64,000 nt of DNA from Pseudorhizobium tarimense (GTDB lineage Bacteria > Pseudomonadota > Alphaproteobacteria > Rhizobiales > Rhizobiaceae), in the NCBI RefSeq assembly GCF_022968135.1, contig NZ_JALJRA010000021.1, forward strand, positions 1-64,000, in the 5' to 3' direction. The notes beneath the pieces are model-generated. The model saw nothing but the letters and a program-made list of their open reading frames with translations, made no database searches and was not told the DNA's origin. The position numbers were made by a program, and so were the translations under genes. The first letter of the stretch is position 1. Every line of letters begins with the position of its first letter. Positions 15,960 through 25,700 of this stretch are shown one piece after another.

Positions 15960-18812
15960 TCAGCCCGTCGCGCTGAGCGCCGTTGGCAGCTGCTGTTCGA
16001 GTGATAGAAGCTCGTCCGCAGTCTGAGGCTTGCCGAACAGATAGCCCTGTCCTTGCTCGCAGCCAAGGTTTGCCAGCATCTGCCATTCCGCAGGTTCCTC
16101 GATCCCTTCACAAACCACCGACATCCCGAGGCCTTCGGCAAGCGACTTGACTGACCGAACGATCGCCTGGTTCGCCGGCTTACCCGTGATTCCGCGAACG
16201 AAGGACTGATCGATCTTGATCTTGTCGAAGGGAAAGCGGGCGATGTAGCTCAGCGACGAGTAGCCCGTTCCGAAGTCATCCAGCGCCGTCCGAAGTCCCA
16301 GCGAGCGCAACTCCGTAAGTTCTTGCAGGAGACGTCCCGGATCGACAAGGAAGGTCGATTCCGTGACTTCGATATGCAGGCGATCCGGCGCAAGGCCTGA
16401 GGCTGCAAGCGCGGAACGGACATCGGCGCAGAGGTCGCCCTTGGCGAACTGGACTGCCGAGACATTGACGGCGACGGGAATATCGGACGGCCAGCTTGCG
16501 GCGGCCGAGCACGCCTCCATCAGAACCCAGCGTCCAAGCTCGCAGATGAAACCATTCGATTCCGCCACGTCGATGAACTGCACCGGAGAGACAAGGCCAA
16601 GTTCCGGGTGCCGCCAGCGGATCAGCGCCTCGCAACCGCATATCCTGCCGGAGGCTAGATCCACCTGCGGCTGGTAGAGAAGAAAGAACTGTTCGTCCCG
16701 CAGCGCCGAGCGCATCTGCTGCTCGAGCCGCATTCTCCGTGCCTGCTCGACCGCCGCGATCGGCTCGTAGATGTGCGAGCCCGAGCCGCCCACTTGCTTG
16801 GCCTTGTCCAGAGCCAGTTCGGCCGCATCCACCCAGTCGGACGCATCGCCGACACAATGGCTCGCAAGACATGCCCCTACGCGCGCTTCCAGCCTGATCT
16901 TGGTGGTTGCGGCATCGAAGCTGCGACCGAAAAGAGCGAGCAGCTTTGCGGGAAGTCCGGCCAACTGGTCTTCGTCAGCAAGGGATACGGCCACGCAGAA
17001 GACGTCGCCTCCGAGGCGGCCGACGAGGGCCTGATCCGGATCGGCGGAAACGTCTCGCGCTCCGGCCATCAGCCGCTTTGCCACGCCTCGCAGAAGGTGA
17101 TCGCCGACACCCCGGCCGAACGTCGAGTTGATCGTGCCGAAGCGATGCAGATCGATCGCTGCGACGGCTATTACCTGTCCACCGCTCGTGCTTTGTCCGA
17201 TGCGGTGCACGAGCTCGCGCCGGTTCAGCGTTCCCGTTAGGTCGTCGAGCTGCGAAAGCCGGCGCAGCTTGGCCTCATAGGTCTTGCGGGCGGTGACATC
17301 GCGCAACGTGACGCAGACGACATAGGAACTCGCCTGCTCACCTTCGCTGGTCAGGTCCTCGAGGCGCGAGACGGTGAAGCTCACCTCGAGTTCGATGTTT
17401 TCGCCATCGCGGGAGATCGTAAGTTCTTCATGGTGGCTCGGCTGCAGCGCCACATCGGTCGCGCAGCCTGCCACCGCCTTGTCCAGCGCTTCAACAAGCG
17501 CTGCCGGAGCAAGATCCCGGAAGCTCTTGCCTCGCCTCAGCAGGCGATGAATGCCGAAGAACGTTGCTGCGGAGCGGCTGTGCTCGATGATCATCCCCTG
17601 AGCATTGATCACGATCACCGCATCGATGCTGTCGTTGATCACCCGCTTGAGGATGCGGCGCGCATTGCGCTGGTCGGCGCTTGCCATCTCCGCAAGCCAG
17701 TTGCTGAAGCCGACCTTGTCGAGGAGCAGTCCGGCCAGCGCCATCGTCAGGATGACGTGAAAGGACGTGGACGGAAGGAGCAGCGACCACTCCTTCTGGA
17801 GAAGGAAGCCTGCGGCCTCCACAACGCCGGCAATTCCAACGGCGCCTGCGGTGGCCACTCTTACGCGACAGCGGCGCAGCCAGCGGAAGGCTCCGCCCAG
17901 TACCAGCACGAGGGCCAGGCCTAGCGGCCAGGCCGGCAGCCACTCCGGCACGCGATCCTGCAGGAGTGTCTCGGCCGCAAGAATATGCAGCATCGGGCCG
18001 CTGAGGATGCCGTGGACGGGTACCGGGAGAACATCCTTCAGCTCCGTCGCATACGCGCCAACCACAACGGACTTGCCATTAAGCAGACGCGGACCGACGG
18101 CCCCCCGAAGCAGGTCTGCAACGGAGACGGCAGTCACCGTTTCTGGTCGGATGGAGAAATCCACGGGCAGTTCCGATATCTCGGGGGCCTGCAGACCAGA
18201 CAAGGCGATAGACGCTGAGGGGAGCGGGACGCCATCCATCAACAGGCTCGCATCCATCCTCCTCACCGATCCGCCATCGCCGGGAAGAACGTTTGCTGCC
18301 ACCAGCCACGCATTGTCGGCAAACTGCGCGATCGGACGGGAGATCGAAGTGGCTTCGGCCTCCTGCACGTTCTGGTGCTGCTCGAATGCCGGCAGCATGA
18401 CGCCGCCGCCTGCGCGCTCCAAGGCGGCAGACAGCTGATCATCTTCTTCCGCATCCGATGGCGTGCTGAAGTCGACATCGAAGAAGATGTCCTCGGCGCC
18501 GCCTGCGACGAGCGCATCGATGATGTCGCCGTGGATAGAACGGGGCCAAGGCCAGGTGCCGACCTGATCGAGCGCCTCCTTATCGATGGCCGCGAACACG
18601 AAGCGATCGGAGGCCTCTCTCGGCGCATATTTGCTGCGCAAATCGAATACCTGATTGTCCAACTGCCGGATGATTGTCAGCGTGGGAAGCGCGAAGGGCA
18701 GCGACAGGAAAAGCACGGCCACCGCCAGCCGCACAGCCCCGGTGCGGCTAGCGTTTCTCGAGGCGAAGCGATTTAGAAGCGGCTTCAGCACCCTGCTCCC
18801 CTTTCCTTCCAC
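15960..18812 (-). CDS. CHASE2-PAS-GGDEF-EAL cyclic-di-GMP signalling protein
   Basis: A 950-residue membrane sensor. Domains in order are an N-terminal membrane helix (about 28-48), a periplasmic CHASE2 sensor (about 50-280), two or three membrane helices (about 290-365), a PAS domain (about 385-510), a GGDEF domain (about 530-680) and an EAL domain (about 700-945). The EAL residues look complete (EALIRW, EVTEST, DDFGTGYSSL, KIDQSFV), so phosphodiesterase activity is likely. The cyclase signature reads GGDVF instead of GGDEF/GGEEF, so cyclase activity may be lost and the domain may regulate instead. The gene lies directly downstream of a FecR-domain gene, a pairing often seen with CHASE2 proteins. 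Confidence 0.9.
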   Translation of the reverse strand: MEGKGSRVLKPLLNRFASRNASRTGAVRLAVAVLFLSLPFALPTLTIIRQLDNQVFDLRSKYAPREASDRFVFAAIDKEALDQVGTWPWPRSIHGDIIDALVAGGAEDIFFDVDFSTPSDAEEDDQLSAALERAGGGVMLPAFEQHQNVQEAEATSISRPIAQFADNAWLVAANVLPGDGGSVRRMDASLLMDGVPLPSASIALSGLQAPEISELPVDFSIRPETVTAVSVADLLRGAVGPRLLNGKSVVVGAYATELKDVLPVPVHGILSGPMLHILAAETLLQDRVPEWLPAWPLGLALVLVLGGAFRWLRRCRVRVATAGAVGIAGVVEAAGFLLQKEWSLLLPSTSFHVILTMALAGLLLDKVGFSNWLAEMASADQRNARRILKRVINDSIDAVIVINAQGMIIEHSRSAATFFGIHRLLRRGKSFRDLAPAALVEALDKAVAGCATDVALQPSHHEELTISRDGENIELEVSFTVSRLEDLTSEGEQASSYVVCVTLRDVTARKTYEAKLRRLSQLDDLTGTLNRRELVHRIGQSTSGGQVIAVAAIDLHRFGTINSTFGRGVGDHLLRGVAKRLMAGARDVSADPDQALVGRLGGDVFCVAVSLADEDQLAGLPAKLLALFGRSFDAATTKIRLEARVGACLASHCVGDASDWVDAAELALDKAKQVGGSGSHIYEPIAAVEQARRMRLEQQMRSALRDEQFFLLYQPQVDLASGRICGCEALIRWRHPELGLVSPVQFIDVAESNGFICELGRWVLMEACSAAASWPSDIPVAVNVSAVQFAKGDLCADVRSALAASGLAPDRLHIEVTESTFLVDPGRLLQELTELRSLGLRTALDDFGTGYSSLSYIARFPFDKIKIDQSFVRGITGKPANQAIVRSVKSLAEGLGMSVVCEGIEEPAEWQMLANLGCEQGQGYLFGKPQTADELLSLEQQLPTALSATG

Positions 18813-18847
18813 TCCTGGTCGTGGCGATGGGCAATCATTTCTGCGCC

Positions 18848-19642
18848 TCAGTTGCGGCCGCCATTGCCGTTCCCAGCGCCGTTGCCATTGCCGCCGCCGT
18901 TGGCTTTTACGCCACCGTTGCCATCGCCGCCGCCTCTACCGTCACCGTTGCCATTGCCGCTACCGTTGTCGCCATTGGTCTGGCCGCTGAAGCTGCTCAC
19001 GCCCAGTCCCGTACCGATCGGCGAAGGCTGGCCCACCGCGGGGACAGCCGCCTGCGTGGGTTCCACGGAGGACACCGAAGGTGCTCCGTTGCCTGCAACG
19101 GCAATGTTCTGTGCCTGATCGACCCTTGCCTGCTGCCCGGGACCCACGTCCGTGCTCTGGCCACCGGTGAACGAGGTGACCTGCACCAGACCACGATCGA
19201 CCGAGACGGATGCATCGCGGCTGGTCACGGTCACGGTGAAGCTCCTGCCCTTTACCACAGCGGCCAGTAACGGCGTGTGCACATAGGTGTGCGGCCTGCT
19301 GCGCTTTTCGATGTCGGCTGCGATCTGTCCCGTCCGCTGAACGACCTCCGTCTTGCGCGACAGCAACCCTTCCCTGGTGATCACGGCAGCGAGCGTCTTT
19401 GGCTCGATGGCCAGTCGCTCCGTGCGTCGGGTCAGGGCCAGACGTCCGCGGGGGCCTGTCGACACCCAGGCATTGTTCGGAACCGCCATGCCTCTCTGCA
19501 GGGAGACCCAGTTCTCGCGGTCCACCGTGTACATGACCTCCTTCGTCGTCCGTTCGACCTGCCATTCGGCGGCGAAGGCGGTGGCGGCCGAGAGACAAAC
19601 GAAGAGAATTGTCGTGAAGATCTGGCGCAGATGGCTGAGCAT
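18848..19642 (-). CDS. exported FecR-domain protein with Gly/Asn-rich tail
   Basis: This 264-residue protein has a signal peptide (about 1-24, ending TAFAA) and a FecR-type periplasmic domain (about 25-165, including VSTGPRGRLALTRRTERLAI). A linker and an extremely Gly/Asn-rich low-complexity tail cover the last 50 residues. It is predicted to be periplasmic. It precedes the CHASE2-GGDEF-EAL gene by 35 bases on the same strand, so the two are probably co-transcribed, and the FecR domain may feed a signal to the CHASE2 sensor; this coupling is inference. The tail codons form a degenerate GGC/AAC repeat that could vary in length. Confidence 0.85.
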   Translation of the reverse strand: MLSHLRQIFTTILFVCLSAATAFAAEWQVERTTKEVMYTVDRENWVSLQRGMAVPNNAWVSTGPRGRLALTRRTERLAIEPKTLAAVITREGLLSRKTEVVQRTGQIAADIEKRSRPHTYVHTPLLAAVVKGRSFTVTVTSRDASVSVDRGLVQVTSFTGGQSTDVGPGQQARVDQAQNIAVAGNGAPSVSSVEPTQAAVPAVGQPSPIGTGLGVSSFSGQTNGDNGSGNGNGDGRGGGDGNGGVKANGGGNGNGAGNGNGGRN

Positions 19643-19725
19643 CAGAATTCCTCCCTTTTGCCCAGCACACCATTATCTAATTAAGAATCCATTCAATTAG
19701 ATGACGGCAATGAAACTTCGATCCG

Positions 19726-20760
19726 TTAGAATGATGCCGACGCCAGTTTATGGCGAATGGTGCGCAGGTCGCCGTCCTTGCGTTCTACGAGCGCCCGCTC
19801 CCAGGTAAGCGCCGTCGTCACGATCAGGTCCAGGTCGTCGTGACGCGGCACCCAGCCGAGCAGCTCGCGAGCAACCGTGGAATCCGCCACCACACTTGCC
19901 GCGTCGCCCGGGCGGCGCGGGGAAAGGTTCACCACGAACTCTTTGCCGCTCACACGCTTCACCGTCTCCAGCACCTCCAGCACCGAATAGCCGCGGCCAT
20001 AGCCGCAATTGGCGATCAGTGCGTCGCCGCCTTTCCTGAGATAGTCCAGCGCCATCAGATGCGCGTTCACCAGGTCCGTCACGTGGATATAGTCGCGCAC
20101 GCCGGTGCCGTCCGCGGTTGGATAGTCGGTACCGAATACATCGACCGCATTTCGGTGCCCCAGGGCGGCCTCGCAGGCGATCTTGAGGAGATGCGTGGCA
20201 CCATCCGTCGATAGCCCGCTCCGCCCCTGAGGGTCGGCGCCGGCGACGTTGAAGTAACGCAGCGCCACGAAACGAAAATCGTGCGCCACGGCCGCGTCCT
20301 TCAGCATGAGCTCCGACATCAGCTTCGACTGGCCGTAGGGGTTCTTTGGCAGCGTCGGGGCGCTCTCCACAACCGGCCGGTCGTCCGCCACGTCGCCATA
20401 GACCGCAGCGGTGGACGAGAAGACGAGGTGACGGATCCCAGCCTCTATGGCCGCCGCCGCGAGAAGACGGGTGTTGCTGGTGTTGTTCTCGTAATATTCC
20501 AGCGGATGCGCCACCGATTGCGGAACGACGATCGAGCCGGCGAAGTGCAGGATTGCGTCGATGTTGTTCTCCGCGAAGACCTGCGCCAGAAGATCGCGAT
20601 TGCCGACATTGCCCAGATAGAAGCGGGCAGCGGGTGGGACCGCCCAGCGGAAGCCGGTCGACAGACGATCGAGCACGACCACTTCCTCGCCCGCATCCAG
20701 CAGAGCCCATGCCATGTGGCTTCCGATATATCCGGCACCGCCGGTGACGAGGACGGCCAT
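19726..20760 (-). CDS. galE: UDP-glucose 4-epimerase
   Basis: A 344-residue extended SDR enzyme. The NAD-binding motif GGAGYIGSH is at the N-terminus, the catalytic Ser/Tyr/Lys set is in FSSTAAVYGD and NPYGQSKLM, and GalE-specific regions such as ALRYFNVAGADPQG and YGRGYSVLEVL are present. It interconverts UDP-glucose and UDP-galactose in the cytoplasm and supplies UDP-galactose for exopolysaccharide and lipopolysaccharide; rhizobial copies are often named exoB. The neighbours do not belong to a polysaccharide cluster, so it looks like a stand-alone housekeeping copy. Length and motifs are complete. Confidence 0.93.
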   Translation of the reverse strand: MAVLVTGGAGYIGSHMAWALLDAGEEVVVLDRLSTGFRWAVPPAARFYLGNVGNRDLLAQVFAENNIDAILHFAGSIVVPQSVAHPLEYYENNTSNTRLLAAAAIEAGIRHLVFSSTAAVYGDVADDRPVVESAPTLPKNPYGQSKLMSELMLKDAAVAHDFRFVALRYFNVAGADPQGRSGLSTDGATHLLKIACEAALGHRNAVDVFGTDYPTADGTGVRDYIHVTDLVNAHLMALDYLRKGGDALIANCGYGRGYSVLEVLETVKRVSGKEFVVNLSPRRPGDAASVVADSTVARELLGWVPRHDDLDLIVTTALTWERALVERKDGDLRTIRHKLASASF

Positions 20761-20901
20761 TTCGATACTCCCTGCCTTTGTTTATTGGCAGGGATCGAAA
20801 CATCTCTTGTCTTCATCAATGCTTACGTAAGACGGGCTTCGGCGGGTTTATTCCCCGTTACAGCTAAGTAAGCGCTGCTGAATTCGCTCGCCTTTTAGCG
20901 A

Positions 20902-22071
20902 TCAAAGCTCGGCGATGTAGTCGGCCAAGCGATCCGCGGCTTGGCGCACCTGCTCGGGGTTCCGGAGGAAGCAGGCACGCAGGAAGAGCTCGCCACCCGG
21001 TCCGAAGGCGGAGCCCGGCGCAAGCGCCACCTGCACCTTGTCGACGATGTCGAGTGCGGCGGCGCGACTGTCACTGACCCCATCGACCCTAAGGAAGGCA
21101 TAAAGCGCGCCCTCAGGCTTGAGCGTCTGGACCCGGTTGGTGGCGATCAGTGTGTCGCACAGGATGTCTCGAGAGATGCGGGCCCGCTCGATGTTCTCGC
21201 GGACGAAGTCGTCACCCTGATCGAGCGCGACGACGCAACCGCGCTGCAGGAACTGTGGGACGCCGGAATTGGAATACTGGATCAGGTTCTCGATCACCTG
21301 TCCCATCTCAGGCGGAGCCACGAGCCAGCCGACGCGCCAGCCGGTCATCGACCAGTTCTTGGAGAAGGAATTGGCGAAAAGCACCCGGTCACCCTCTTCA
21401 ATGATGTCCATGAAGGAGGGTGCGCGCGTGCCGGTGCCGTAGTGGTAGAGCACGTAGATCTCGTCGGCGATGATCCACAGGTCGTTGCGGCGAGCGAGAT
21501 TCAGGATCGCGGCCAGTTCGTCCCGCGAGGCGGTCCAGCCGGTTGGATTGGAGGGCGTGTTGATGAACAAAGCCCGCGTGCGCGGCGTGATCAGTCGCTC
21601 GAGCTTCTCGATGTCGAGCGACCAGCCGCCATCGACGAAGTCCAGCGTCAGCGGCACTGCCTTCGCTCCCCCGATTTCGACAGAGGCGACGATGTTCGGC
21701 CAGGCCGGAGAGAGGTAGATGAGTTCGTCGCCCGGCTCCGTCAAAGCCTGCACCGCCAGCATGATCGCATGCATGCCAGAACCGGTGACGTAGAAGTGGT
21801 CGCTGGGAAGCGAGACGGAGAAGTGGCGGGCATAATATCTGGACAGCGCCTCGCGCAGCTCCGGGATCCCGCGCTGCCAGGTATAAAATGTCTCGCCTCC
21901 GAGCAGCGCTTCGCTGGCTGCCCGGTTGATGAAGTCCGGCGACGGCAGGTCGCCCTCGCCTGCCCAGAGCGGGATCAGGCCTTCACGATCTCGGGCATAG
22001 GTAATGACCTCGACGATGCCGCTTTCAGGAGCGGCAAGCGCGCGGGGGCTCAGGCTATCAAGCAACGACAT
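20902..22071 (-). CDS. PLP-dependent aminotransferase, class I/II
   Basis: A 389-residue fold-type I aminotransferase. The family motifs are all present: substrate loop INTPSNPTGW, IIADEIYVLYHY with the PLP-contacting Asp and Tyr, the Schiff-base lysine in NSFSKNWSMTGWR, and the terminal RVSF-like arginine region (LFLRACFLRN). It resembles the aspartate/tyrosine aminotransferase-like group, but the exact donor and acceptor are not determinable. The start follows a clear upstream gap, and it is a single-gene unit on the minus strand, with mscL upstream on the same strand (97 bases). Confidence 0.87.
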   Translation of the reverse strand: MSLLDSLSPRALAAPESGIVEVITYARDREGLIPLWAGEGDLPSPDFINRAASEALLGGETFYTWQRGIPELREALSRYYARHFSVSLPSDHFYVTGSGMHAIMLAVQALTEPGDELIYLSPAWPNIVASVEIGGAKAVPLTLDFVDGGWSLDIEKLERLITPRTRALFINTPSNPTGWTASRDELAAILNLARRNDLWIIADEIYVLYHYGTGTRAPSFMDIIEEGDRVLFANSFSKNWSMTGWRVGWLVAPPEMGQVIENLIQYSNSGVPQFLQRGCVVALDQGDDFVRENIERARISRDILCDTLIATNRVQTLKPEGALYAFLRVDGVSDSRAAALDIVDKVQVALAPGSAFGPGGELFLRACFLRNPEQVRQAADRLADYIAEL

Positions 22072-22168
22072 GCAGAACTTCTCCGGCTAGAGGTTTCTCA
22101 TAGCCCACCCGCGCCATGGAATCCCATGAGAATCCGTGAGGCTGGCATCGATTTGCGTGATGCGTCGA

Positions 22169-22597
22169 CTAGCGCGTCTTCAGCAGGTCGCGGATCTCCG
22201 TCAGCAGCAGCACGTCTGCCGGCGGCGGAGCGGCGGCCGCTTCAACCGGCTGCTTTTCTTCCTTGATGCGGATGCGGTTCACAACCTTCACCATCCAGAA
22301 GATGATCCAGGCCAGGATCAGGAAGTTGATGATGACCGTGATGAAGCTGCCATAGGCGAAAACCGCACCCTGCTCCTTTGCGGCGGCAAGCGTCGGTGCC
22401 GTTACCGTGGAGGAAAGCGGGACGAAATAGTCGGAAAAATCGATGCCCCCGATGATCGCGCCGACAATCGGCGTGATGATGTCATTGACGAGGGAGTTGA
22501 CGATGCCGGTGAAGGCGCCGCCAATGATGATGCCCACTGCCAGATCGATGACGTTGCCCTTGGCAATGAACGACCTGAACTCCGACACGACTGCCAT
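22169..22597 (-). CDS. mscL: large-conductance mechanosensitive channel MscL
   Basis: A 142-residue inner-membrane channel with the hallmark first helix region ([34 protein letters not shown]). A periplasmic loop, a second helix ([19 protein letters not shown]) and a charged cytoplasmic C-terminal helix follow. It opens under membrane tension to release solutes during osmotic downshock. The ATG has AGGAAAC upstream. Length is normal, and it appears to be a single gene. Confidence 0.95.
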   Translation of the reverse strand: MAVVSEFRSFIAKGNVIDLAVGIIIGGAFTGIVNSLVNDIITPIVGAIIGGIDFSDYFVPLSSTVTAPTLAAAKEQGAVFAYGSFITVIINFLILAWIIFWMVKVVNRIRIKEEKQPVEAAAAPPPADVLLLTEIRDLLKTR

Positions 22598-22770
22598 TTT
22601 GTTTCCTTTCTCGAGGCGAGGTTCTTGAACAGCATCAACCTGGCACGCGCGTCTGGATTGTCTATATGGCCCGACCTCGATCCATTGAACTATTTGCCAA
22701 GAGCCGCGTGATTTCCTAGGCGGGGCTTTTATCCTATTGTCCCTCCCTCAATGCCCGAAGCGGAGGAGAC

Positions 22771-25700
22771 ATGCTTCCAGGCTGGCTGCTATTCCTGTCG
22801 GCATTCGGCTACATCCTGCTTTTGTTCGGGGTGGCGAGCTATGGCGACCGCAGAAGCCGCCGCTTTGGCGTGCCGGAGGGCGGGCGGCCTGTCGTCTATG
22901 CCCTCAGCCTTGCCATCTATTGCACCTCCTGGACCTATTTCGGCGGCGTCGGCCTTGCCTCCCAGCGCGGCCTTGAGTTCACCGGCATCTATATCGGCCC
23001 AATTCTCGCCTTCACTATCGGAATGCCGATCATCCGGCGCATCGTCGAACTGGCAAAGGCGGAGAAGCTGACCTCGGTCGCCGATTTTCTTGCCGCTCGC
23101 TATGGGAAGAACTCGGCCGTGGCGATGATAGTCGCGGTCATTTCACTGATCGGCGCCATCCCCTACATCGCCCTGCAGCTCAAGGCGGTTTCCAGTTCCG
23201 TCGCAGCGATTGTTGACGCTTCGGCCTACGGGATCGGCAGCGGAAATCTCTATTTCGTCGACCTCGCCCTGATCGTTACCCTGCTGATGGCCTGCTTCGC
23301 CATGGTGTTCGGCACGCGCCACACGGATGCGACAGAGCACCAGGACGGCCTGATCCTCGCCGTCGCGATGGAATCGGTGGTAAAGCTGCTCGCTTTCGCA
23401 ACCGTCGGCATCGCCGTGATGTTCGTGCTCTTCGATGGGCCGTCCGACCTTCTGGCGCGTGCATCCGACAACCTGTTCGTCACCTCTGCCCTCTCCTACG
23501 AAACCCCGATCAGCCGGTGGCTGATGCTGATTGCGCTGTCGGCGTTCGCCATCATCATGCTGCCGCGGCAGTTCCACGTGACGGTGGTGGAAAACCGAAC
23601 GGCGCGGGAGCTGCGTATGGCGGCCTACCTGCTGCCGCTCTACCTGATCGCGATCAACATATTCGTCATTCCGATCGCCATGGCCGGACTGATCTCCTTT
23701 GGCGGCACCGGCAATGCGGATCTGTACGTCCTACTCCTGCCGCTCGAGAACGAGATGCCGCTGATCTCGCTGATCGCGTTCATCGGCGGGTTTTCCGCTG
23801 CGACGGCGATGGTGATCGTCGCCTCGGTTGCGCTCTCCATCATGGTGTCCAACGACATCGTCATGCCCGTCCTGTTGCGCCGCAAGCTGATGCGCCGCTC
23901 CGTTCACCGGGCGGACTTCACCAAGACCCTTCTGCGCGTCCGCCGCACCTCCATCATCGTCGTGCTGATGCTGGGCTACGGCTACTACCGTGCTGCCGAC
24001 AGCGCCACCGGCCTTGCCTCGATCGGGCTTTTGTCCTTCGCCGCGATCGCGCAGGTCGCGCCCAGCTTGATCGGCGGCCTCGTCTGGCGCCGGGCGAACG
24101 GTCGCGGTGCCATCCTCGGCATGACCTTCGGCTTCCTCGCCTGGGCCTACCTGCTTTTCGTGCCAAGTCTCGGCGGGGCGAACAACGCTCACCTTGCAGC
24201 GGCCGTGCTTCACTTCCTGTTCCCCGGCACGGAACTGTTCGGTGCAGACTCCGACGCCTTTGTGACAGCTACCCTTTTCAGCCTGATCCTCAACAGCATG
24301 GCCTTCGTCTTCGGCTCGCTCTCGCGCAATCCGAAGCCTCTCGAACGCATCCAGGCCGGTATCTTCGTGAAGCGGCGCAAGCGCTCCCAGTTCGCGACCC
24401 GCAGCTGGAAGACCCGGGTCAGCGTCGGAGACCTGAAGACCACCATTGCCCGTTACCTGGGCGAGGAGCGTATGGAACGCTCCTTCGCCAATTTCGCCCA
24501 AGGGAGCGGCCGGCCGTTGGAAGACGATCAACCGGCCGACATGGCGCTGATCCATTTTTCCGAGCAGTTGCTTGGCAGCGCCATCGGCTCGTCGTCTGCC
24601 CGGCTCGTGCTGTCGCTCATCCTGCAGAAGGCCGAGGACGCCAATGCGGACACAGCCTGGCTGCTTGATCAGGCGAGCGAGGCGCTGCAATACAATCAAG
24701 ACATGCTGCAGACCGCCCTGTCGCAGATGGACCAGGGCATCGCCGTCTTCGACAGCTCCTATTGCCTCACCATCTGGAACCGGCGTTTCCGCAGCCTTCT
24801 CGACCTGCCGGAGCAGGTTGGCCAGGTCGGCTATCCCCTTTCGGACATCATCTCCATCCTGGTGGAACGAGGGGACGTCAAGTCGGGTGAGCGGATCGAG
24901 GTCCTGCGGCAGTTCCAGACGCTTGATACGCCCTTCCCGCTTGTTCTTGGCGACGGCAAGCGCATCATCGAAGTGCGTTCGAACGCCATGCCCGACAAGG
25001 GCATCGTCGCAACGCTTACCGACATCACCGAGCGGGTGGCGGCCGACCGCGCGCTGAAGCAGGCGAACGAGACGCTGGAGCAGCGGGTCGAGGAGCGGAC
25101 GGCGGAGCTGACGCGTGTCAACCGAGAGCTGGCGGAAGCGCGCGCTTCGGCAGAAGAAGCCAATCTAGGCAAGACGCGGTTCTTCGCGGCCGCCGGACAT
25201 GACATCCTGCAGCCGCTCAACGCCGCCCGGCTCTACACCTCCGCCCTCGTCGAGCGGCTGGGCAGCTCCGACAACAGCGCGCTCGTCCGCAACATCGATT
25301 CCTCGCTGGAATCGGTGGAAGCGATCCTGGGGGCGGTTCTCGACATCTCCCGTCTCGACACCGGGGCGATGAAGCCCCGCGTGACGTCCGTCGAGCTGGA
25401 CGAACTGCTCCGGCGCATGGAAACCGATTTCGCCCCGATGGCCCGGGAAAAGAACCTGGAATTCGTCGTCGTGACAAGCTCGCTGCGCATTCGCTCCGAC
25501 GTCAACCTTCTGCGGCGCCTCGTCCAGAACCTCGTATCGAACGCCATCAAGTACACGATCAACGGCAAGATCCTGATCGGCGCGAGACGGCGCGGCGACC
25601 AGGTGGTGATCGAGGTCCTGGACTCCGGGATCGGCATCCCGCCGGGCAAGTTCAGGACCGTCTTCAAGGAGTTCACGAGGCTGGACGAAGGGGCTCGCAC

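Noticed and set aside
16773..17240. A plus-strand frame of 155 codons inside the CHASE2-EAL gene.
   Set aside because: The opposite strand encodes the conserved GGDEF region; this is a shadow.
19726..22071. galE and the aminotransferase as part of a polysaccharide gene cluster.
   Set aside because: No glycosyltransferase, polymerase or export gene is nearby; both look like single genes.
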